Under the pieces are notes generated by a model. The model searched no databases, was not told the DNA's origin, and saw nothing but the letters and a program-made list of their open reading frames with translations. Positions 1 to 5,014 of a stretch of DNA of 8,075 bases are shown piece by piece. Location of the stretch: NCBI GenBank assembly GCA_002374055.1, contig DFLA01000008.1, positions 1-8,075 on the forward strand, given 5' to 3'. The position numbers and the translations under genes are program-made. This DNA comes from Caryophanales bacterium UBA3631 (lineage in GTDB: Bacteria > Bacillota_I > Bacilli_A > RF39 > UBA660). Positions within the stretch are counted from its first letter, which is position 1; each line of letters begins with the position of its first letter.

Positions 1-672
1 GAAATAAAAGAAAAAATGTGGCCATTAGAAGTAGGAGAATTATTTGGAATAGGAAAAAAAACAGTACCAAAACTAAATAAATTAAATATATATACAATAA
101 AAGACCTAGCTAATACACAACCAGAAATATTATATCCATACTTCAAAAATCAATCAGAACACATGATTAATTGGGCAAATGGAATAGATAATTCACCAGT
201 AATAAATATCCCTCCAGAACCAAAAGGAATAGGAAATGAAATAACAATAGACCACGACATAAAAGATACAATGGAAATATATAAATACCTATTATTCCTT
301 TCAGAAAAAGTAGGAACAAGAATAAGAAAACAAAATAAATATGCGAATGTAATAGTCGTAATATTAAAAGACAACAAATTCAAAAAGTATTCACATCAAA
401 AAAAACTCCAAACACCTACTAATAAAACAGAAGAAATATATAATACAGCAAAAATAATATTAAGAGAAATGCACGAAGATGAACCAATTAGATTAATAGG
501 AATAAGACTTGATAATCTAACAGACAAAAAAATAAAACAAGTATCAATATTTGATGAAGAAAAAGAAGAAAATAATATTGATATAGTAATAGATGAAATA
601 AACAATAAATATAAAAATAAATTAAAAAAAGCATCATTAATAAATAAAAATTACAAAAAATATGAAAAATAA
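1..672 (+). CDS. dinB: DNA polymerase IV (Y-family), C-terminal part, 5' truncated by window edge
   Basis: Error-prone translesion DNA polymerase acting in the cytoplasm at stalled forks. The frame is open from base 1 (Glu-Ile-Lys-Glu-Lys-Met-Trp), so the ATG at 16 is internal and the palm/fingers catalytic part lies outside the window. Numbered from that ATG, residues 1-62 are the helix-hairpin-helix thumb region (WPLEVGELFGIGKKT, then the ANGID segment). Residues 70-170 are the little-finger domain, with the family-typical QTPTNKT and PIRLIGIRL segments. QVSIF at 175-179 fits the beta-clamp binding motif (QLxLF type). The tail IDEINNKYKN...KKAS matches the conserved end of Bacillota Pol IV proteins. 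No hairpin terminator follows; a promoter for the next gene starts 10 bp after the stop, so read-through is possible. Family assignment is firm; catalytic competence cannot be judged from this part. Confidence 0.93.
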   Translation, partial: EIKEKMWPLEVGELFGIGKKTVPKLNKLNIYTIKDLANTQPEILYPYFKNQSEHMINWANGIDNSPVINIPPEPKGIGNEITIDHDIKDTMEIYKYLLFLSEKVGTRIRKQNKYANVIVVILKDNKFKKYSHQKKLQTPTNKTEEIYNTAKIILREMHEDEPIRLIGIRLDNLTDKKIKQVSIFDEEKEENNIDIVIDEINNKYKNKLKKASLINKNYKKYEK

Positions 673-681
673 AAAAAATTA

Positions 682-710
682 TTGACAAAATAAAAAAATA
701 TAAGTATTAT
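682..710 (+). promoter_or_regulatory. Sigma-A-type promoter of the orphan 103-aa gene
   Basis: TTGACA at 682-687, a 17-bp spacer and TATTAT at 705-710: perfect -35, 5/6 -10, ideal spacing. The start site is expected near 717. It lies directly behind the dinB stop and gives the orphan gene independent expression. Confidence 0.8.
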
Positions 711-733
711 GTAGGCATGATTGGAGAGAAAGT

Positions 734-1045
734 ATGAGCATTGAAGAAAAAATAAAAATAATAAAAGACTGTGGAATTGATTTTTTAGGTTATGATGAGA
801 TTGATGAAATAATTGAAAAAATAATAAAAAAATCCCATCTACAACAAGACTTATTAAAATCACCAAAAAATTTTTGGGAAGACGCAAAAAATGGAATATT
901 AGTATATAGTGAATATATTACAAAAAATATTTGTTATAAAGAACCAGAAGAACAAATAGTAACAAAATATCAAGACCTTAAAGAAAAAAAACATATCCCA
1001 GCTCTTGTATATGTAAAACAATTAGAAAAAACAAAGATTAGATAA
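734..1045 (+). CDS. Hypothetical protein, 103 aa, unrecognised
   Basis: I do not recognise this protein. It is small, charged and probably soluble: no signal peptide or membrane segment, and no cysteine or histidine cluster that suggests metal binding. Residues 1-35 look like an amphipathic, Lys/Ile/Glu-rich helical stretch; a central part has NFWEDAKNGILVYSEY (residues 47-62); the C-terminus is basic. The ATG at 734 is preceded by GGAGAG at 723-728, 5 nt upstream, which supports the start. It has its own consensus promoter (682-710) and a terminator overlapping its stop, so it is a one-gene transcription unit. Its silent sites differ from cls on the same strand: 30 T-ending against 7 C-ending codons by my count, where a 120-codon stretch of cls has 21 against 19. 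This hints at separate or more recent origin. The tidy signals make a real gene likely; function is unknown. Confidence 0.75.
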   Translation: MSIEEKIKIIKDCGIDFLGYDEIDEIIEKIIKKSHLQQDLLKSPKNFWEDAKNGILVYSEYITKNICYKEPEEQIVTKYQDLKEKKHIPALVYVKQLEKTKIR

Positions 1046-1062
1046 AAAACTAATCTTTTTTT
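1033..1062. terminator. Bidirectional rho-independent terminator between convergent genes
   Basis: AAAGATTAG (1033-1041) pairs perfectly with CTAATCTTT (1050-1058), with an 8-nt loop. On the plus strand the second arm runs into T7 (1056-1062). On the minus strand the opposite arm runs into a T-rich tract from the A-run at 1025-1035. It contains the stop codons of both the orphan gene (1043-1045) and the amidase (1050-1052). Confidence 0.8.
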
Positions 1063-2216
1063 AAATCCAATTTTTCACTAAAAGCATTTACAATTCCTTG
1101 AATATACTTTTCACTATTATTAAGAATATTATCAAGATCACCCGAATAATTAATATAACCTAACTCAAGTAAATAAGCTTCAACTCCAATATTAGAATCA
1201 TAAAACATATTTTTAACTCCACTCCTGCCATCAATAAAAGCTCCTGTCATTATCCCACCAGTCTCACGAATCATAAAATAATAATTAGTATTTAAATCAA
1301 CAGGATAGGGAAGAAAACCATTATTATAGCAAGTACTGTTAGAAACACTAATATCATCATCGCCAAAAGTTCTAACATAAACACCATCCATAACCCTATA
1401 AGAACTATTAATAGAATAACTAGAACCACTAGAAGAAACAATACTATTCGCTAATAAAGAAGCAAAACCTAAATCAGAATTATTAGGCGCATAAACCTCA
1501 ACACCACCATGATCCATAACCCCTTCAGTACTATTTAAATGAATAGAAATAAAAAACTTCGCATGACTAGAATAAGCCAAACTAGTTCTACTATTATCAC
1601 CATAAAAACTAGTATTAACATCATCATACCTAGTCATTCCAACCTTTAAACCCAATAACTCCAAAGCATCCTTTAATTTATAAGCTAAATCCAAAGTAAT
1701 AGAACTCTCACAATAATCACCAAAACAAGCACCAGGATCATTGCCACCATGCCCTGGATCAATAATAATATCATAATATCCATCATAAACACTACCAACA
1801 CTAGAAGAAACAAACATATTATCATCAAAACCAATATTAATAATATTATTAAAACCACGAGAAATAGTATAATAACTTATATCACTATACTTAGTATTAT
1901 TAACCAAACTATAATAATCATTCCCATCCTTTAAAAAAACAAAAAAATTATCCCTCGGAATAGAATCAAGTAAAATACCATCATTAATAACAGAAGAAAC
2001 AAAAAAATCACCATTATCATAAATAATAGGAATAACAATTTCACGAGTTTCACTTTTAAAAACTAAACTAGGATTATTTAACCCATTAATATGTCCACCA
2101 ATATTTAAATGATTTCCATAAACATAATAATAATCAACATAACCAATACTACTAGTATTAGAACAAAAACATATAATTAAAAAAACAATAATAAATAAAA
2201 AAACAAACTTTTTCAT
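1050..2216 (-). CDS. Secreted N-acetylmuramoyl-L-alanine amidase (Amidase_3, zinc-dependent)
   Basis: Cleaves the amide bond between N-acetylmuramic acid and L-Ala of peptidoglycan, outside the membrane. I start it at the ATG 2214-2216 (388 aa): a GGTGAT ribosome site sits 4 nt upstream, and translation then begins with a classic signal peptide (MKK plus about 17 hydrophobic residues). The frame is open to an ATG at 2261, but that adds a hydrophobic stretch before the signal and overlaps the upstream terminator. Residues 25-145 are a Tyr/Asn/Asp-rich, probably beta-rich domain that I do not recognise. Residues 148-385 are Amidase_3: DPGHGG gives His156, CESS Glu170, SIHLNS His226 (the three zinc ligands) and LLELGY the catalytic Glu351. 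About 125 residues separate His226 from Glu351, longer than in minimal family members. No classic lipobox is seen. It converges with the orphan gene through a shared terminator. I see no convincing promoter in the 55 bp upstream. Confidence 0.9.
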   Translation of the reverse strand: MKKFVFLFIIVFLIICFCSNTSSIGYVDYYYVYGNHLNIGGHINGLNNPSLVFKSETREIVIPIIYDNGDFFVSSVINDGILLDSIPRDNFFVFLKDGNDYYSLVNNTKYSDISYYTISRGFNNIINIGFDDNMFVSSSVGSVYDGYYDIIIDPGHGGNDPGACFGDYCESSITLDLAYKLKDALELLGLKVGMTRYDDVNTSFYGDNSRTSLAYSSHAKFFISIHLNSTEGVMDHGGVEVYAPNNSDLGFASLLANSIVSSSGSSYSINSSYRVMDGVYVRTFGDDDISVSNSTCYNNGFLPYPVDLNTNYYFMIRETGGIMTGAFIDGRSGVKNMFYDSNIGVEAYLLELGYINYSGDLDNILNNSEKYIQGIVNAFSEKLDLKKD

Positions 2217-2220
2217 TATT

Positions 2221-2226
2221 ATCACC
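2221..2226 (-). promoter_or_regulatory. Ribosome binding site that fixes the amidase start
   Basis: The minus strand reads GGTGAT here, within TAGTGGTGAT, 4 nt before the ATG at 2214-2216. It matches the 3' half of the full GGAGGTGAT consensus and favours this start over the ATG at 2261, which has no comparable site. Confidence 0.75.
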
Positions 2227-2248
2227 ACTAAATAATATTCAATTAAAA

Positions 2249-2272
2249 TAAAAAGAACCACAAAGTAGTTCC
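2249..2272 (-). terminator. Rho-independent terminator downstream of the nuclease gene
   Basis: On the minus strand GAACTAC (2271-2265) pairs with GTGGTTC (2261-2255), 7 bp with one G-U pair and a TTT loop, followed by T5 (2254-2250). It begins at the nuclease stop codon and lies 33 bp upstream of the amidase start. It would limit read-through into the amidase. Confidence 0.72.
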
Positions 2273-2280
2273 TAAAACTT
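2271..2280. repeat. 10-bp direct repeat, left copy, at the nuclease stop codon
   Basis: CCTAAAACTT on the plus strand, identical to 3162-3171. The pair brackets the nuclease reading frame. It could be a duplicated target or recombination site, or coincidence in AT-rich DNA. Confidence 0.4.
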
Positions 2281-2598
2281 AATACTATTAATTTGATTAA
2301 TAGATAGACCAGTATAATTAGATATAGATTCTAAATTAATCTTATCATTAAGCATATTACGAGCAATTTGAATTTTTTGAAAATTCTCACCTTCAACTCT
2401 TCCTTCAGCTCTTCCTTCGACAATTCCCTCATTTCTAACACTATTAAGAATAAACTCCTTATCTTGTTCTTCTGTAATATATTCCCTAAACTTAGGGCTT
2501 CTATTAACTTTTTTTAACTCTTCCATATATTTCACTATCCTTTCATCATGAGTTATATTAATTAACTCATTTAATTCCTTTAAATTTAAAGCTTGCAT
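2272..2598 (-). CDS. C-terminal fragment of the frameshifted PD-(D/E)XK nuclease
   Basis: 108 aa from the first in-frame ATG. That ATG has no ribosome site in front of it, and in-frame codons upstream to 2637 still fit the family, so it is a fragment and not an independent gene. Residues 20-45 (ERIVKYMEELKKVNRSPKFR and onward) are the conserved segment after the nuclease core. Residues 57-70 carry the repeated G-R-x-E-G linker. Residues 73-105 form the end helices (IQIARNMLND, ISNYTGLSINQI). The nuclease active site is absent from this piece. Confidence 0.7.
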   Translation of the reverse strand: MQALNLKELNELINITHDERIVKYMEELKKVNRSPKFREYITEEQDKEFILNSVRNEGIVEGRAEGRVEGENFQKIQIARNMLNDKINLESISNYTGLSINQINSIKF

Positions 2599-2627
2599 TA
2601 TAAAATATCTGTATTTAATAATATTTT

Positions 2628-3131
2628 CTAAATTTTTTTATTAACCTGTTGCTTATTTCTATTGTACCAAAAACTCAAACAATAGTCCATATTAACTTCA
2701 TAAATTACAAAATTTTTCACATATGTTTTCCAATTTTTATTCATTATCATATACTTACTAATAGCTTCATCTCCATTAATACCATAAGAAAAATTAATTT
2801 GAATTATTTGTTTATCCTCTGTATATTCTTTATTTACTAAAGTATAGTTAGAATAACAATCACATATAAAAGAAGTATTTCTAGGATGTACATATTTTTT
2901 GTTAAACCCATTAACTTCAATATTAACAATAGCCTCACTAGAATCAATTAATAAGTCTAGATACTTTCGCCTTACAGCTAAATTAATATTTTTTTCAATA
3001 TTAGAATGCATAATATTTTGATAATTGATGCCAGTAACTTCATTAATTAATATATTTAATAAATCTTGGTTAAGAGGATTTAAAAAAACACATTTAAAAC
3101 ATTTATCATTTTTACAATTATAAAACTTCAT
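2628..3131 (-). CDS. N-terminal fragment of the frameshifted PD-(D/E)XK nuclease (holds the active site)
   Basis: 167 aa, translated from an ATG at 3131 with a near-perfect GGAGG (3137-3141) 5 nt upstream. It contains the N-terminal helices (FKCVFLNPLNQDLLNILINE), the nuclease core with Asp59 and Glu72-x-Asn74, the YVHPRN and CDCYSNY segments, and the strand QIIQINFSYG, all typical of Rpn-like proteins. The final residues after FWYN are followed by the A7 run and a premature stop. If made, it would lack the C-terminal part needed in full-length relatives. Confidence 0.75.
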   Translation of the reverse strand: MKFYNCKNDKCFKCVFLNPLNQDLLNILINEVTGINYQNIMHSNIEKNINLAVRRKYLDLLIDSSEAIVNIEVNGFNKKYVHPRNTSFICDCYSNYTLVNKEYTEDKQIIQINFSYGINGDEAISKYMIMNKNWKTYVKNFVIYEVNMDYCLSFWYNRNKQQVNKKI

Positions 3132-3136
3132 TATTA

Positions 3137-3175
3137 CCTCCTTTTAAAAAGGAAAATTAGGCCTAAAACTTCCTT
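3137..3175 (-). promoter_or_regulatory. Structured 5' leader of the nuclease gene that could hide the ribosome site
   Basis: On the minus strand TTCCTT (3154-3149) can pair with AAGGAA upstream (3175-3170), enclosing the palindrome TTAGGCCTAA. Alternatively TTTCCTT (3155-3149) can pair with AAGGAGG (3143-3137), which is the Shine-Dalgarno itself, with a 5-nt loop. The two pairings exclude each other. This is only a base-pairing possibility. Confidence 0.35.
3162..3171. repeat. 10-bp direct repeat, right copy, in the nuclease leader
   Basis: CCTAAAACTT, an exact match to 2271-2280. It overlaps the palindrome TTAGGCCTAA (3157-3166) between the nuclease promoter and its ribosome site. Confidence 0.4.
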
Positions 3176-3181
3176 AAATCC

Positions 3182-3210
3182 AAGATAACATAATATAAAA
3201 AATCGGTCAA
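3182..3210 (-). promoter_or_regulatory. Sigma-A-type promoter upstream of the nuclease gene
   Basis: The minus strand shows TTGACC (3210-3205), a 17-bp spacer and TATCTT (3187-3182) with an extended -10 TG (3190-3189). Start expected near 3175, giving a leader of about 43 nt. It lies outside the 10-bp repeats, so it may originally have served the amidase. Confidence 0.62.
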
Positions 3211-3254
3211 ATAAGCATTTATTAAAAACTGTAAAAAAAAACCTGCAGAATATT

Positions 3255-3276
3255 AAAATCTGTCTAGGCAGATTTT
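3255..3276. repeat. Intergenic inverted repeat (hairpin)
   Basis: AAAATCTG (3255-3262) and CAGATTTT (3269-3276) form a perfect 8-bp stem, extendable by a T-G pair, around a CTAG loop. It lies between divergent promoters and has no T-tract on the plus strand, so it is more likely an operator or RNA element than a terminator. Confidence 0.55.
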
Positions 3277-3315
3277 GAAAAAGTGTATATAAAAACTATA
3301 CAGATTTTAAAAAAG
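3269..3315. repeat. 15-bp imperfect direct repeat at 32-bp spacing
   Basis: CAGATTTTGAAAAAG (3269-3283) and CAGATTTTAAAAAAG (3301-3315) differ at one base and start 32 bp apart, about three helical turns. Between them is a smaller inverted repeat, TGTATA (3284-3289) with TATACA (3297-3302). This is compatible with regulator binding upstream of cls; no regulator is identified. Confidence 0.5.
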
Positions 3316-3377
3316 AGGTAAATCGCAAAAAAATAACATTTAGAATACAAAAAACAAATAAAATCAAATATAAAATA

Positions 3378-3386
3378 TGGTATAAT
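3378..3386 (+). promoter_or_regulatory. Extended -10 promoter of cls
   Basis: TGGTATAAT: a perfect TATAAT (3381-3386) with the extended -10 TG. No recognisable -35 lies at the right distance in the A-rich DNA upstream. Start expected near 3393. The cls ribosome site AGGAGA (3397-3402) follows at once, so the leader is very short. Confidence 0.68.
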
Positions 3387-3406
3387 AAATAAAAAAAGGA
3401 GAACAT

Positions 3407-4942
3407 ATGAAAAAAAATAAAGGCGAAAACAACATAATAAATAACATAATAAAAATAATAATAGTATTACTCGCAATAACACTACAAATAATAGTATTCT
3501 TTTCACTTTATGGAGCAACCACAAAGTTATCAGAATACGCAAGAATAGTATTCGAAATAATAAAATTTATATCAGTAATATATATTATATATAAAAGACA
3601 AAATCCAGCATACAAAATAATATGGATAATATTTTTAATGTTCATGCCAATAACAGGATTTGTCGCATACCTACTATGGGGAAATAATAAAACACCAAAA
3701 AGTATGAAAAGAAAAATGGAAAAAGAAAAAAAACAATCAAACATAACTTTGCAAAAAAAAGAAGAAATATATAATATAGAAAATTTAGATAGAAAAAAAG
3801 AAGCAGAATATCTATATAATGTAACAAACTATCCAATGTATTATAATGAAGAAGTTAAATACTATAAAACAGGAGAAGACTCATATAAACAATTAATAGA
3901 AGATTTAAAAAACGCAAAAGAATATATACTAATAGAATTCTTTATAATTTCAGATGGAACTATGTGGAATGAAATATATAATATACTAAAACAAAAAAGA
4001 AAAGAAAACGTAAAAATATACCTAATATACGATTCACTAGGAAGCCTATTAAAAAAACCAAAACACCTAAAACAACAACTAGAAAGAATAAACGTAAAAT
4101 ACATACAATTTAATCCATTAACTCCATTTATTAGATCATATATAAACTATAGAGATCATAGAAAAATAATAATAATAGATGGTGATATAGCTTATACAGG
4201 TGGAATAAACATAGGAGACGAATACATAAACAAAAATAGTAGACTAGGACATTGGAAAGACTGCGTCGCAAGAATTAAAGGAGAATCAATAAAAAACCTA
4301 ATAGTAATATTTGGTAAATTATGGAACATCAATAGTGATGAAAGAATTAACTACAAAAAATTAATAGAAAACATTAAGGAAACAAAAGAAAACAATGGAT
4401 ATATAATACCATACTCAGATAACCCACAAAACAAACTAAATCCAGCAAAAACAACATATATAAACATAATTAATAACGCAAAAAAATACGTATACATAAT
4501 GACACCATATCTAATATTAGATAATGAAACAGAAGAAGCACTAATAAACGCAAGATTACAAGGAATAGATGTAAGAATAATAACTCCAAGTATACCAGAT
4601 AAAAAACTAGTAAACGCATGTACAAAATCATTCTATAACTTACTACTAGAATCAGGAGTAAAAATATACGAATATAAACCAGGATTCATACACTCAAAAA
4701 TAATAGTATCAGATGATTCTGTCGCAACAATAGGAACAACAAACTTTGACTTCAGAAGTTTCTACCTAAACTACGAATGTGGAATATGGATACATAATAC
4801 AAAAGAAGAAATAAAAATAAAAGAAGACTTCTTAAAAATAATAGAAGAATCAGTTGAAATAAAAAAAGAAATATGGGAAAAAAGAAAACTAAATATTAAA
4901 ATAATAGAAGCAATATTAAGACTTATATCACCATTATTATAA
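3407..4942 (+). CDS. cls: Cardiolipin synthase (phospholipase D superfamily)
   Basis: Membrane enzyme that joins two phosphatidylglycerol molecules into cardiolipin and glycerol. At 511 aa it has the usual bacterial length. Residues 12-35, 46-62 and 68-91 are hydrophobic segments; the last, with NPAYKIIWIIFLMFMPITGF, is the PLDc_N type region. Two HKD motifs form the shared active site: His251-Lys253-Asp258 in DHRKIIIIDG and His429-Lys431-Asp436 in IHSKIIVSDD, each followed by the expected Gly/Asn-containing strand (TGGINIGDEY; IGTTNFDFRS). GHWKDCVARIKG (281-292) matches the family GxWRDxxxRxxG segment. The C-terminus ISPLL is also typical. The start is supported by AGGAGA just upstream. It is a single-gene unit: own extended -10 promoter, terminator 10 bp after the stop. 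Third positions are almost never G. Assignment is firm. Confidence 0.95.
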   Translation: MKKNKGENNIINNIIKIIIVLLAITLQIIVFFSLYGATTKLSEYARIVFEIIKFISVIYIIYKRQNPAYKIIWIIFLMFMPITGFVAYLLWGNNKTPKSMKRKMEKEKKQSNITLQKKEEIYNIENLDRKKEAEYLYNVTNYPMYYNEEVKYYKTGEDSYKQLIEDLKNAKEYILIEFFIISDGTMWNEIYNILKQKRKENVKIYLIYDSLGSLLKKPKHLKQQLERINVKYIQFNPLTPFIRSYINYRDHRKIIIIDGDIAYTGGINIGDEYINKNSRLGHWKDCVARIKGESIKNLIVIFGKLWNINSDERINYKKLIENIKETKENNGYIIPYSDNPQNKLNPAKTTYINIINNAKKYVYIMTPYLILDNETEEALINARLQGIDVRIITPSIPDKKLVNACTKSFYNLLLESGVKIYEYKPGFIHSKIIVSDDSVATIGTTNFDFRSFYLNYECGIWIHNTKEEIKIKEDFLKIIEESVEIKKEIWEKRKLNIKIIEAILRLISPLL

Positions 4943-4949
4943 AAAAACT

Positions 4950-4978
4950 TTGTCTAATTAATTAAAATGTGTTATAAT
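4950..4978 (+). promoter_or_regulatory. Promoter of the RNase J gene, embedded in the cls terminator
   Basis: TTGTCT (4950-4955, 4/6), a 17-bp spacer and a perfect TATAAT (4973-4978) with an extended -10 TG at 4970-4971. The start is expected near 4985, at the end of the terminator's second arm, so RNA begun here would not contain the complete hairpin. The ribosome site AAAGGAG (5004-5010) follows. Confidence 0.75.
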
Positions 4979-4993
4979 TAATTAGGCTTTTTT
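4952..4993 (+). terminator. Rho-independent terminator of cls
   Basis: CTAATTAATT (4954-4963) pairs perfectly with AATTAATTAG (4976-4985). Adding the G-C pair 4952/4987 and the T-G pair 4953/4986 gives a 12-bp stem with a 12-nt loop, followed by T6 (4988-4993). The stem is almost all A-T, so its strength is uncertain. Confidence 0.7.
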
Positions 4994-5014
4994 AATCGAA
5001 AAGAAAGGAGAAAT

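Larger units (their letters stand above)
2272..3131 (-). pseudogene. PD-(D/E)XK nuclease family (Rpn-like) transposase/recombination-promoting nuclease, frameshifted
   Basis: The two minus-strand frames here are the front and back halves of one protein. The family (Rpn / PDDEXK_2) comprises DNA nucleases linked to recombination and mobility, usually near 280-300 aa. The front frame ends in a TAG at 2630-2628 just after an A7 run (2639-2633). The back frame is open from 2637 and, read upstream of its first ATG, gives NLENIIKYRYFI, which continues the family pattern into MQALNL. One extra A in the run (or a -1 slip) joins the halves into about 286 aa. Catalytic residues appear as Asp59 in YLDLL and Glu72-x-Asn74 in NIEVN, where the family commonly has ExQ. 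The back half ends in the usual GRAEGRVEGE linker and a short helical tail. Ancient inactivation, recent loss of one A or a homopolymer sequencing error are all possible. Confidence 0.83.

Noticed and set aside
1749..1934. Plus-strand 61-aa open frame inside the amidase gene
   Set aside because: Low-complexity Ile/Asn/Thr product opposite strongly conserved amidase motifs; a shadow frame with no ribosome site.
2123..2168. Lipobox (lipoprotein) at the end of the amidase signal peptide
   Set aside because: Cysteines are present in LIICFCSN, but the residues before them do not fit L-x-[GAS]-C; a plain Sec signal or membrane anchor fits better.
2232..2237. TATTAT on the minus strand as an amidase -10 box
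   Set aside because: No acceptable -35 at 16-18 bp, and the predicted start would fall inside the ribosome site.
2217..2261. Upstream ATG giving a 403-aa amidase
   Set aside because: It would place a hydrophobic stretch before a classic MKK signal peptide and start inside the terminator stem; the ATG at 2214-2216 has a GGTGAT ribosome site.
2633..2640. Programmed -1 ribosomal frameshift in the nuclease gene
   Set aside because: In the frame of the first half the run reads T-AAA-AAA-A, not a canonical X-XXY-YYZ slippery heptamer, and I saw no downstream stem; simple loss of one A is the easier explanation.
3255..3276. Hairpin as a rho-independent terminator
   Set aside because: It sits between divergent genes, is followed by GAAAAAG and not a T-run on the plus strand, and no transcript is expected to end there.
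3132..3406. CRISPR array or tRNA gene in the intergenic region
   Set aside because: Only two repeat copies with unequal flanks, and no cloverleaf pairing; the repeats fit an operator or RNA element better.
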